From positions 1-64,000 of the forward strand of contig JAUXQH010000095.1 in NCBI GenBank assembly GCA_030685065.1: a DNA stretch of 64,000 nt, given 5' to 3'. Below, in pieces: positions 45,324 through 54,336 of the stretch. This DNA is from Pseudomonadota bacterium. Its GTDB lineage: Bacteria > Myxococcota_A > UBA796 > SXON01. The notes beneath the pieces are model-generated. The model saw nothing but the letters and a program-made list of their open reading frames with translations. It had not been told where the DNA came from and ran no database searches. The translations under genes were made by a program, and so were the position numbers. Each line of letters starts with the position of its first letter. The stretch's first letter is position 1.

Positions 45324-46592
45324 ATGCTTTTCCTCCTGCTCGCCGTCGCCTGCACCAACGATTCTGCCACTTGCGCGACCGGCGGGGACCCCGCGGCGCT
45401 CACCGTCACCTTCGACGCGCCCGACCTCGAGTGGGCCAGCAAGCCGAAGGTGCGCGTCTACGATGCCGACGGGGCCCTTGTCGCCGACCTGTCACCCGGC
45501 GAGTCCGTGATCGAGGGGCTGGCACCGGGGCCGTACTCCCTGGTGACCGTGCGCGCGACCGTCGCGAACGACGCCGGCGCCGACTTCTCCGAGCTCGCCT
45601 ACGGGCGCCTGACCGACACCGTCGAGCTGATCTGCGTGGACGGGGACACCGCCGCCACCGTCCCCTACGTGCTCCAGCCCTCGAGCGGGCACCTCTTCGC
45701 CAGCAGCGGGGAGCGCATCGCCGGCTTCGCGTCGCCGGAGCTCGGCGGCAACGAGGTCTCCGCGGACATCTCGCTCGACCTGTCGCTGGTGAACGGTCTG
45801 AACGCCTTCCACTTCGACCCTCTCGGCAACCTGTGGGCGGCCACCCAGGCCACCTACGGCGCGCGCTTCCTCGTGTTCGAGCCCGGGAGCGTCAGCGCCG
45901 TGGGCGCGATCGAGCCGGACTTCGAGCTCGCGGTCCCCGACTTCGCGGACAACGACCGCCTCACGGACTTCGCGTTCGCGGAGGACGGATCGTTGTGGGT
46001 GAGCGTCGCCCACGACGACACCAGCTTCGTCGGGCTGTACCACTTCTCGGCCGCGCAGGGCTTCTCGGTGCTCCGCGGCGAGAGCGTCGACGCGCCCGCA
46101 GAGACCTTCACCGTCACCGGCCTGCTCACCCCGGAGGACCTCGTGTTCGACAGCGCCGGCGGGCTCTGGATCGCCGACTTCGACCAGAACGCCGTCGTGC
46201 GGGTCGACGTCGCCTCGCCGAGCGGGACCGTGCTCACGCCGACCGACACCGTCACCCTGTTTCACGACGCGAAGCTCACCACTCCTTTCCTCGGCCCTAC
46301 GGATCTGTCGATCGACGCCGACGGAGGGCTCTGGGTGAATTGGTGGACCGACGCCTCGCTCACCCGCCTGGCGAGCCCCCAGGACGGCCCCCAGCTGCCG
46401 GACACGGTGTACCAGCCCGATTCGCTCGCGCTCGTCGCGGGCCTCACCCAGGACCTCGGCGGGGGGCTGTGGTACGGGCAGGAAGGCGCCACCGGCACGC
46501 TGAGGCGGGTGATCGACGGGGCGATCGTGGCGACGTTGTCGACGCCGGATGTCCCGGTGCCGACGGATCTCGTCGTGGATCCGATGCGGTAG
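45324..46592 (+). CDS. Beta-propeller lipoprotein (SMP-30/NHL-like)
   Basis: The 422-residue protein begins with a short signal peptide and lipobox LLLAVAC (ATG 45324; an earlier frame start at 45267 is not needed). After an Ig-like segment comes a propeller with repeated GNLWAAT, DGSLWVSV, GGLWIADFDQNAVVRVD, DGGLWVNWW and GGGLWYGQE motifs, the pattern of SMP-30/NHL-like and two-component-sensor propellers. No catalytic residues can be fixed. It should be surface or periplasmic. It is divergent from the large beta-rich protein gene. Confidence 0.82.
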   Translation: MLFLLLAVACTNDSATCATGGDPAALTVTFDAPDLEWASKPKVRVYDADGALVADLSPGESVIEGLAPGPYSLVTVRATVANDAGADFSELAYGRLTDTVELICVDGDTAATVPYVLQPSSGHLFASSGERIAGFASPELGGNEVSADISLDLSLVNGLNAFHFDPLGNLWAATQATYGARFLVFEPGSVSAVGAIEPDFELAVPDFADNDRLTDFAFAEDGSLWVSVAHDDTSFVGLYHFSAAQGFSVLRGESVDAPAETFTVTGLLTPEDLVFDSAGGLWIADFDQNAVVRVDVASPSGTVLTPTDTVTLFHDAKLTTPFLGPTDLSIDADGGLWVNWWTDASLTRLASPQDGPQLPDTVYQPDSLALVAGLTQDLGGGLWYGQEGATGTLRRVIDGAIVATLSTPDVPVPTDLVVDPMR

Positions 46593-46628
46593 GCAGGGGG
46601 CGGGGCGAGGACGGGATAGGGCGCCCCG

Positions 46629-47726
46629 ATGCACCCTTCCGCGTCTCTCCTCGTCCTCCTCCTCGCGGCCGGCTGCACCGACACGACCGGTGACGCCTCG
46701 GATTCCGGCGAGGCCGACGCCGATACGGACACCGACTCCGATACGGACACCGACTCCGATACGGACACCGATACCGATACGGACACCGACTCCGATACGG
46801 ATACGGACACCGATACCGACGCGGACCCCACGTGGAGCGCCGCCGCGGAGCTGCCGACCGCTCGTGGGGCGCTCTGCGCGGCCTTCGGCGCCGACGGCCG
46901 GCTCTACGCGTTCGGCGGGATCAGCCCGGACGAGGGGACGCTCGACGCAAACGAGGCCTGGGATCCCGAGCGGGACGCGTGGGTGAACCTGCGCCCGCTC
47001 CCGGAGCCCCGGTACGGCTGCTCTGCCGTGCTCGTGCCCGACGGCCGGATCCTCGTCGTCGGCGGGCAGTACGACAGCTCGGACAACTCGCGTGGGATCT
47101 CGGTGGACGCGCTCGCGTACGATCCGGCGGCCGACACCTGGACGTCGCTCGAGCCGATGCCGCACGGGCGCTACCGTCCCGCCGCGGTCCTCGTGGGAGG
47201 CTCGTTGTGGGTGATCGGCGGCTTCGACGTCGATGGGGCCGGCACGCTCGAGGATGTCGACGTGCTGGACCTCGCCGCGGGGACGTGGAGCACCGCGAGC
47301 AGCACGATGAGCCGCGCGCGCTCCGGCCTCGCGGCGGCGCTCGGGGGTGACGGAGACATCTACGTGTTCGGCGGCCAGGGCTCGTCCGATCGCGAGGCCT
47401 CCGTCGAGTCGACCACCCCCGGCGAGCCCGGCTGGTACACGCTCGGCGAGATGTCCGAGGCGCGCGAGCAGCTCGCGGCGGCCCCGTGGGGAGGGGACAT
47501 CCTCGTGGTGGGCGGCCTCAGCGCCGACTCCACGTCGCGGGCGCGCGCGGACCGGTACGTGGTCGCCAGCGACAGGTGGGAGCCGCTCGAGCCCCTGTCC
47601 CTCGGTCGCTACGACCTCGCAGCCGCGACCGCGCCCGACGGAACGGTGCACCTCCTCGGGGGATTCTATTCGGACAGCGGCTTCAGCACGGCCGCCACGA
47701 ACCACGATGTCATGAGCGCGCCGTAG
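46629..47726 (+). CDS. Kelch-repeat lipoprotein with Asp-Thr linker
   Basis: This 365-residue protein has a signal peptide with lipobox LAAGC, a 38-residue DT/DS linker and a six-bladed kelch propeller (YAFGGIS, ILVVGGQY, LWVIGGFD, YVFGGQG, ILVVGGLS, HLLGGFY motifs in order). Kelch propellers bind proteins or glycans. Surface or periplasmic placement is expected. It starts 36 bp after the NHL-like gene on the same strand; a MBOAT gene follows 7 bp after. Confidence 0.9.
   Translation: MHPSASLLVLLLAAGCTDTTGDASDSGEADADTDTDSDTDTDSDTDTDTDTDTDSDTDTDTDTDADPTWSAAAELPTARGALCAAFGADGRLYAFGGISPDEGTLDANEAWDPERDAWVNLRPLPEPRYGCSAVLVPDGRILVVGGQYDSSDNSRGISVDALAYDPAADTWTSLEPMPHGRYRPAAVLVGGSLWVIGGFDVDGAGTLEDVDVLDLAAGTWSTASSTMSRARSGLAAALGGDGDIYVFGGQGSSDREASVESTTPGEPGWYTLGEMSEAREQLAAAPWGGDILVVGGLSADSTSRARADRYVVASDRWEPLEPLSLGRYDLAAATAPDGTVHLLGGFYSDSGFSTAATNHDVMSAP
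46715..46826 (+). repeat. Asp-Thr coding minisatellite
   Basis: GATACGGACACC-type repeats encode the linker of the kelch lipoprotein at 46629-47726; synonymous GAT/GAC and ACG/ACC changes break the tract into 12-18 bp higher-order units. Confidence 0.85.
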
Positions 47727-47733
47727 CATCGGG

Positions 47734-48654
47734 GTGACCGTCAGCCCCCTCCCGGCTCTGGTCGCCGTCCTGATCGCCGAGGTGGCGCTGAGCACCGCCG
47801 TGGCCTGGCTCGCCGCGGGCTCCCGCGTGCGAAAGGTGGGCGCGGGAGCGGCGACGGTCGCGCTCGGAGCGCTGCCGTGGTGCCTGCCCGCGTCCCTCCC
47901 GCTGCTGCGCGGCCTCTCCGCGCTGTTCGCGCTCGTGGTCTTGATGAAGCTCGTCGAGCTCCTCCGCGAGCGGACGCCGCGCCCCTTCGCGGAGCGCCTG
48001 GTGCACGTCTACTCGCTCGCCGATCTCCGGCTCGCGCGGCACGGGCCGCCGCGGTTCGACCTCCCGCTCCTCGGATCCGGCGTCGTGTGCGGCGCTGTCG
48101 CGGCGTTGCTGCTGATCGCGGCGGGGTCTGTCCCGGCCGAGGCGCGTCCCGGCCCGCTGGCCGCCCGTTGGCTGCTGGGTGTGGCCAGCTTCTACCTGTC
48201 GTTCGAGGCGATCGACCGCCTCGCGCGGACGGCCTACCTGCTCGGCGGCGCCCAGGTGGAGCCGACCCAGCGCGCGCCCATCCTCGCCCCGACCCTCGCC
48301 GATTTCTGGGGAAAGCGGTGGAACGCCATCGTCCGCCGCTGGCTCGCGAGCGTGTTCTTCCTCCCGCTCGCGCGGAAGGGCCACGCCCGGCTGGGGATCC
48401 TCGCCGCATTCGTCGTGAGCGCGGTCATCCACGCCTACCTGATGCTCCCCGGGTTGGGCGCGGGGTGGGCCCTGTGCATGGGCGGGTTCTTCCTGATCCA
48501 CGGAGCGCTGTGCACCGTGGAGCGGGCGCTCGGCGTCTCCCGGTGGCCCCGAGCGCTGGCGCACGTCTGGGTGCTCACCGCGCTCCTCGCCACGATGCCG
48601 CTGTTCATCGAGCCGTTGCTGCTCCTGCTCGGGTTTCGGCCGGTGATCGGCTGA
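47734..48654 (+). CDS. MBOAT family acyltransferase, wax-synthase-like
   Basis: The 306-residue integral membrane protein has about seven hydrophobic segments and the MBOAT_2-type motif ADFWGKRWNAIVRRWL followed by the catalytic-type histidine in FVVSAVIHAYLM, as in plant and bacterial wax synthases (long-chain alcohol O-acyltransferases). It should transfer a fatty acyl group from acyl-CoA to a hydroxyl acceptor such as a sterol, alcohol or sugar lipid. Myxobacteria are known to make neutral lipids. It lies 7 bp behind the kelch gene and its stop faces the histidine-kinase gene. Confidence 0.85.
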   Translation: MTVSPLPALVAVLIAEVALSTAVAWLAAGSRVRKVGAGAATVALGALPWCLPASLPLLRGLSALFALVVLMKLVELLRERTPRPFAERLVHVYSLADLRLARHGPPRFDLPLLGSGVVCGAVAALLLIAAGSVPAEARPGPLAARWLLGVASFYLSFEAIDRLARTAYLLGGAQVEPTQRAPILAPTLADFWGKRWNAIVRRWLASVFFLPLARKGHARLGILAAFVVSAVIHAYLMLPGLGAGWALCMGGFFLIHGALCTVERALGVSRWPRALAHVWVLTALLATMPLFIEPLLLLLGFRPVIG

Positions 48655-48674
48655 CGCCGGTGGCCGCCCGGGAG

Positions 48675-50996
48675 CTACCTGCCGCCGGCGAGGAGCCGAT
48701 CGCAGAGCCCGACGAGCTCGTCGAGGGTCATGGGCTTCTCGACCACGGCGCTCGCTCCGAGCGCACGGATCCGCTCGATGTCGATCGAGGTGACGTGGCC
48801 CGACATCAGCACGATCGGCACGTCGCCCCGGATCCGCCGGAGCGCCACGACCAGCTCCTCTCCCAGCATCCCGGGCATGCGCTGGTCGGTCACGACGAGA
48901 TCGAACCCGGTGGGGTCTGCCTCGAACGTGGCCAGGGCGTCGAGGGGCCGCAGGCAGGGCGTCACGCGGTAATCGCTACGCTGGAACGCATGTACCGCCA
49001 GCTCGAGGAGGGACGCGTCGTCGTCCACGTAGAGGATGCGGGTCGGGCGTGCCGGCACGACAGGCGGTGGGGCCTCCTGGGGCGCCGGGGCGGGGACGGG
49101 GACGGGGACGGGGACGGGGACGGGGACGTACACCGAGAAGGTGGTCCCCCGGCCGGGCTCGCTCTCCACGCCGATCGCACCCCCATGCGCCTGGACGATG
49201 CCGTGAACCACCGCGAGCCCGAGACCGGTGCCCCGGCCGTAGGGCTTGGTCGTGAAGAACGGCTCGAAGATGCGCGCCCGCGTCACGGCGTCCATGCCGC
49301 AGCCCTCGTCGCGAACCCACAGGAGCATGGCCGGACCGGGCCGGAGCCCGGGCAGCTGTCGGGCCTGCTCGTCGTCGACCTCGACGCGGCGCGCGCCCAT
49401 CTCGATCACACCTCCCTCCGGGGGCGTCGCGTGCCACGCGTTCGTGCCGAGGTTGACCATCACCCGGTGGAGCTGGTCGGGATCGGCGAGCAGCGGCGGC
49501 AGATCCTCGGCGGCCTCCACCCGTAGAACGATGTTCTCGGGGAGCGAGGGCCGCAGGTCGCGCGCGACCGCGTCGAGGAGGGGGGCCATCGAGACCTCCT
49601 CCACGTGGCTCACCCCCGGCCTCCCGAACGCGAGGATCTGCTGGGAGAGCGCCCGCCCGCGCTCGGCGGCACCTAGCAGGTGCTGGACATGGCCCTCCGC
49701 GATCGGCTGCCCGACGACGGCCCGCGCGAGGATCCCCGCGTAGCCGAGGATCACGGCGAGGACGTTGTTGAAGTCGTGCGCCACCCCGCCCGCGAACGCA
49801 CCGAGCGCCTCGAGCCTCTGCGCCTCCTGGAGACGGGCCTCGAGACGGGCGCGGGTCTCCTCCGCGACGCGGCGCGCCGTGATGTCGACCGCGGTGTTGA
49901 TGAACCCGGCGGGCTCCCGGGTCGGTCGACGCTCCACCACGCCCTGGGCCTGGATCCACGCCACGTCGCCGCCCGGACGCAGCAGGCGGCACTCCCCCCG
50001 CGCCACGCGCCCCTCCGCGCGCGCGTCGGACCACTCGCGTCGGATCGCCTGCTGGTCGTCCGGGTGGACCGCGTCGGGCCACGCTCGGCCGTTCCTACCC
50101 GCGATGTCCTCCCAAGCCGGGTTGGACTCGAGGACCCGCCCCGAATCGTCGGTCCGGAAGATCCCGACGGGGGCCAGCTCGACGAGCGCACGGAAGCGCG
50201 CCTCACTGTCCGCCACGCGTCGCTGGGTGTCGCCCACGCGCTCCACCATCCCGTCGAACGCCGCGCCGATCAGGGCGAGCTCGTCGTTCCCCTTCACGCC
50301 CGCGCGCGTGTGGAGATCCCCGCCGGCAAAGCGCTCGGTGGCGGCGACCAGCTGGCGCACACGCCTCCCGATGAGCACGTGCCCGAACACGAGGAGGACG
50401 GCGGCGCCGAGCCCGGCACCCAGGACCAGCTCGGAGGCCTGAAGCCAGATCTCCTCGCGAACGGCGGCGCGGGCACGGTCGAGGCTGTAGACGCTGACGA
50501 GGACGCCGATCCGGTCGGCGCGGAGTTTGCCCGGACGCGCCCCCAGCACCACGGGGTAGGCCGCGTAGATCCGCCGCGCATCATCCGACAGGCGCGCCTG
50601 CCCGACCTGTCGACGCGCGGCCGCCTCCATCATGTCCGCGGGGGGCCCATCGGCGATGGCCTGCGAGAGCTCGAGGCCCACCTGGTGGCGGAGCCTCGAG
50701 GCGATGACGAGGCCCTCGTCATCGACGAGGACGAGCTCCAAGAGGCTCAGATCCGCGCCCCGTGCGGTCAGCTCCCGATCGGCCTGCTCTCGGGCGCCGG
50801 ACGCGAGCGCGAACTCGAGGCTCGTCTGGAGGAGCGTCATCTCGGTTCCGATCCGCTCGAGGGCGGCCCGCTCCACCTCCTGGAGCTCGCGACGCTGCAC
50901 CCACGAGATCTGCCACCCGACGAGCAGCGCCGCCAGGAACAGGATCGCCGCGGTGACGCGCGTGAACAGGGACCGATAGCGTAGCGAAGGGCTCAT
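48675..50996 (-). CDS. Hybrid sensor histidine kinase with receiver domain
   Basis: The ATG at 50996 gives a 773-residue protein: two membrane helices (about 11-31 and 180-205) enclosing a periplasmic sensor of about 150 residues, a HAMP domain (about 205-265), a PAS domain (about 275-385), HisKA with H about 406 in FAGGVAHDFNNVLAV, HATPase (G1/G2 boxes in DEGCGMD and GTGLGLAVVHG), a proline-rich PVPV linker, and a C-terminal CheY-like receiver with the acceptor aspartate about residue 702 (LVVTDQRMPGM) and lysine in VVEKPM. A GGGGAC hexanucleotide repeated six times encodes the linker. It is coupled to the substrate-binding lipoprotein gene 7 bp upstream, so the lipoprotein may present the signal. 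Confidence 0.94.
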   Translation of the reverse strand: MSPSLRYRSLFTRVTAAILFLAALLVGWQISWVQRRELQEVERAALERIGTEMTLLQTSLEFALASGAREQADRELTARGADLSLLELVLVDDEGLVIASRLRHQVGLELSQAIADGPPADMMEAAARRQVGQARLSDDARRIYAAYPVVLGARPGKLRADRIGVLVSVYSLDRARAAVREEIWLQASELVLGAGLGAAVLLVFGHVLIGRRVRQLVAATERFAGGDLHTRAGVKGNDELALIGAAFDGMVERVGDTQRRVADSEARFRALVELAPVGIFRTDDSGRVLESNPAWEDIAGRNGRAWPDAVHPDDQQAIRREWSDARAEGRVARGECRLLRPGGDVAWIQAQGVVERRPTREPAGFINTAVDITARRVAEETRARLEARLQEAQRLEALGAFAGGVAHDFNNVLAVILGYAGILARAVVGQPIAEGHVQHLLGAAERGRALSQQILAFGRPGVSHVEEVSMAPLLDAVARDLRPSLPENIVLRVEAAEDLPPLLADPDQLHRVMVNLGTNAWHATPPEGGVIEMGARRVEVDDEQARQLPGLRPGPAMLLWVRDEGCGMDAVTRARIFEPFFTTKPYGRGTGLGLAVVHGIVQAHGGAIGVESEPGRGTTFSVYVPVPVPVPVPVPAPAPQEAPPPVVPARPTRILYVDDDASLLELAVHAFQRSDYRVTPCLRPLDALATFEADPTGFDLVVTDQRMPGMLGEELVVALRRIRGDVPIVLMSGHVTSIDIERIRALGASAVVEKPMTLDELVGLCDRLLAGGR
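49092..49127 (-). repeat. GGGGAC hexanucleotide repeat in the kinase gene
   Basis: Six perfect GGGGAC units (plus strand) encode the Pro-Val linker between the ATPase and receiver domains. Number changes would alter only linker length. Confidence 0.85.
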
Positions 50997-51003
50997 CCGA
51001 CGC

Positions 51004-51993
51004 TCAGCCGGCCGCGGGGAGCGAGACCCGCAGGACCACCCGGGGGTCGAACAGCCGGGCGAGATCGGGCGCGCGCTGGATGAACCCGTTCGCCAGCATC
51101 GATTCCAGCAGCCGCTGCGCGGTCGTGGCCAGCGGAGGAGGCTCCCCTTCCAGGAGCCGCCGGTTCTCGGCGAGATCGGTGAGGCGCATGCCTGCAAACG
51201 CGGCCGGCACCTGGTCCGCGGGGAGATGCATGCGCGGCGCGAGCAGCTCGCTCGCCTCGAGAGGGCGGGTGCGCAGCGCATCCGCGGCGAGCAGCCAGCC
51301 GCGGACCAACGCCGCCAGGGCGCCGAGATGTCGGTCGACGATGGCTGCGCGTGCCACCAGCACGTCCACGATCTCGCCGGGGATCCGCGTGCTGTCGAAC
51401 ACGACGCGCGCCCCCGCGGCCAGGAGGCGGCTGCGAACGGGCTCGTACGTGACGACGGCGTCCACGCGCCGCTCCAGGAACGCGCGCTCGTGCTCGTCGA
51501 CCTGCAGGTGGATGGGCGTCACGTCCTTGGGCGTCAACCCCGCCAGCTCGAGCCCGCGGCCCAACACGTACGCCCCCAGGGCAGTGGCCTCGTACCCCAC
51601 CCGCAGCCCGCGGAGCGCCTCGAGCGACGGGATCTCTGGGTGCACGAGGATCACGTCCGCCCCGAAGGACAGATCGAGCACCTGGATCACGCGCAGGTCG
51701 GGCACGTCCAGCGCGAGCAGCAGCGCCTCGTCGAGGGTGCAGGACGAGACGTCGAGCACCGCGTTTCGGAACGCACGCAGCTCCTGGGAGGCCGACGCAT
51801 AGTCGATGATGCGCACCGGGGTGTCCCGGTAGTACCCGAGCTGTTCCGCGAGGACGTACAGATCGTTCGCCGGCCAGGGAGGGAGGCCGAGCCGGAGCGG
51901 ATCGGCGGGCCGGGGGCAACCGCCCAGGAACGCCGCCGCGAGCGAGCTACCCGCGACCGCGAGGAACTGACGACGGTGGAGGGGCTGAACCAC
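51004..51993 (-). CDS. NMT1/SsuA-like substrate-binding lipoprotein
   Basis: The 329-residue protein has RRQFLAVAGSSLAAAFLGGC at the N-terminus: a twin-arginine-like signal joined to a lipobox. The mature part is a periplasmic-binding-protein type 2 fold of the NMT1/THI5/SsuA group (LGLPPWPANDLYVLAEQLGYY, DVSSCTLDEALLLALDVPDLRVIQV, ADVILVHPEIPSLEALRGLRVG, RRVDAVVTYEP). These normally bind nitrate, sulfonates or thiamine precursors for an ABC transporter, but no permease or ATPase follows. Instead a histidine kinase gene begins 7 bp downstream. It is probably a ligand sensor for that kinase. Confidence 0.88.
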   Translation of the reverse strand: MVQPLHRRQFLAVAGSSLAAAFLGGCPRPADPLRLGLPPWPANDLYVLAEQLGYYRDTPVRIIDYASASQELRAFRNAVLDVSSCTLDEALLLALDVPDLRVIQVLDLSFGADVILVHPEIPSLEALRGLRVGYEATALGAYVLGRGLELAGLTPKDVTPIHLQVDEHERAFLERRVDAVVTYEPVRSRLLAAGARVVFDSTRIPGEIVDVLVARAAIVDRHLGALAALVRGWLLAADALRTRPLEASELLAPRMHLPADQVPAAFAGMRLTDLAENRRLLEGEPPPLATTAQRLLESMLANGFIQRAPDLARLFDPRVVLRVSLPAAG

Positions 51994-52071
51994 GGGTGTC
52001 TCCGGCGGCGCGGAGTATACGCCCTCGTCGCCGAGAATCAGTATCCGGGCGGCCCCTCGCGCCCGGGTTCG

Positions 52072-53217
<1,146 letters not shown>

Positions 53218-53258
53218 GGTGGACTCCGGACGTTCCCCATACCCGCGCGCCCCTCCGT

Positions 53259-53281
53259 TGTGACCCCCACTGAACCCCCAC
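53259..53281 (-). promoter_or_regulatory. Shared upstream motif (copy B)
   Basis: Same motif as at 45266 and 54271: minus-strand GGGGGTTCAGTGGGGGTCAC, about 43 nt before the start of the beta-helix lipoprotein. Confidence 0.55.
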
Positions 53282-53326
53282 TCGGAGGGCAACCCCCACT
53301 CGGACGGCAACCCCCACTCGGACGGC
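53274..53326. repeat. 18-bp tandem repeat, three copies
   Basis: AACCCCCACTCGGA(C/G)GGC occurs three times in tandem. It overlaps copy B of the shared upstream motif and looks derived from its AACCCCCACT half. It lies between the stop of the LamG gene and the promoter region of the beta-helix gene. Confidence 0.8.
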
Positions 53327-53331
53327 GAGCG

Positions 53332-54222
53332 TCAGAGCGACGAGAGACCGCACTCCCCGTCGATCACCAGCGCCTCGATGTCCCCGGCGGTCAACGCGGC
53401 GCTCCAGTAGCCGGCCTCGTCGAGCGCGCCCGCGAGGAACCGCGCGCCGTTGTTCGTGTCGCGGCCGAGCACGTACGGGTTGTCGCTCGCGGTGATGGCC
53501 GCGTAGCCGACATCCTGGGAGGCGACCGCGACGCCGTTCACGTAGAACACCACGTTTCCGGCGTCGAAGGTGGCGGCGATGTGCGTCCACGCCCCGATCG
53601 TCAGCGCCGCGGTGGCCCCTGTCGCCAGCTCGTACGCGCCGGATCCGCCCTCGGTGTAGAGGGTGGGAACCCCGGCGCTGTTGACGACGAGCAGCCAGCC
53701 CGTGTAGGCCATCGGGCCATTGGCGTGGCCGGAGATGGAGCCGAAGTCCGACGGCAGCGCGTCGAGGCGCACCCACCCGGCCCAGCTGAACGCGCCGGTC
53801 GAGACCGGCACCGTCGCCTCGAGGTACGCGCCGGCCCCGTCGAGCAGGGCGGCGTAGCCGACCTTTCCGAGCACCGACGTCACACCGCCCGTGGACGCGG
53901 CGTCGTAATCGCCGGAGCTGTCCACCACGGTGGTGCTGCCCGCGTCCTCGAACGCGTACGACACCACCGGCGCGGGGCCGGCGAAGGACGGCGCCGAACA
54001 AGCGACGGTGTCGGTGTCGGTGTCCGTGTCAGTATCCGTGTCCGTGTCCGTGTCCGTGTCCGTGTCGGTGTCGGTATCGGTATCGGTATCGGTATCGGTA
54101 TCGGTATCGGTATCGGTATCGGTATCGGTATCGGTATCGGTGTCCGCGGCCTCGGACGTGTCGACCGCCTCGTCCTTGGGGGTGCACGCGACCAGGGCGA
54201 AAAGGATCGAGGGAACGAACAT
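53332..54222 (-). CDS. LamG-domain lipoprotein with Asp-Thr linker
   Basis: The 296-residue protein (ATG 54222) has a signal peptide with lipobox ALVAC, the leader CTPKDEAVDTSEAAD and a 46-residue Asp-Thr linker followed by a concanavalin A-like LamG/LamGL domain (VSYAFEDAGSTTVVDSSGDYD, FSWAGWVRLDAL, IGAWTHIAATFDAGNVVFYVNGV, RFLAGALDEAGYW, GDIEALV). Such domains bind carbohydrate. The leader and linker are almost the same as in the gene at 52072-53217, the C-terminal domains unrelated: a module duplication. Confidence 0.9.
   Translation of the reverse strand: MFVPSILFALVACTPKDEAVDTSEAADTDTDTDTDTDTDTDTDTDTDTDTDTDTDTDTDTDTDTDTDTDTDTVACSAPSFAGPAPVVSYAFEDAGSTTVVDSSGDYDAASTGGVTSVLGKVGYAALLDGAGAYLEATVPVSTGAFSWAGWVRLDALPSDFGSISGHANGPMAYTGWLLVVNSAGVPTLYTEGGSGAYELATGATAALTIGAWTHIAATFDAGNVVFYVNGVAVASQDVGYAAITASDNPYVLGRDTNNGARFLAGALDEAGYWSAALTAGDIEALVIDGECGLSSL
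54008..54147 (-). repeat. Asp-Thr coding minisatellite
   Basis: Long tract of GTATCG and GTGTCC repeats encoding the linker of the LamG lipoprotein; one stretch is GGTATC repeated about eleven times. Confidence 0.85.
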
Positions 54223-54270
54223 GGCGGGCTCCGGTTGAGGTGGCCACATGAGTACCCCGCGCCCCCCTCC

Positions 54271-54293
54271 CTGTGACCCCCACTCAACCCCCA
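54271..54293 (-). promoter_or_regulatory. Shared upstream motif (copy C)
   Basis: Minus-strand GTGGGGGTTGAGTGGGGGTC, about 50 nt upstream of the LamG lipoprotein start. Same element as at 45266 and 53259. The downstream sequence is also similar to copy B, which is expected since both genes share a leader, but copy A precedes an unrelated gene. Confidence 0.55.
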
Positions 54294-54336
54294 CTCCCGC
54301 CCGCGGGCCCCTCCCCGCCGGCCCCGCGTCGGCTAC

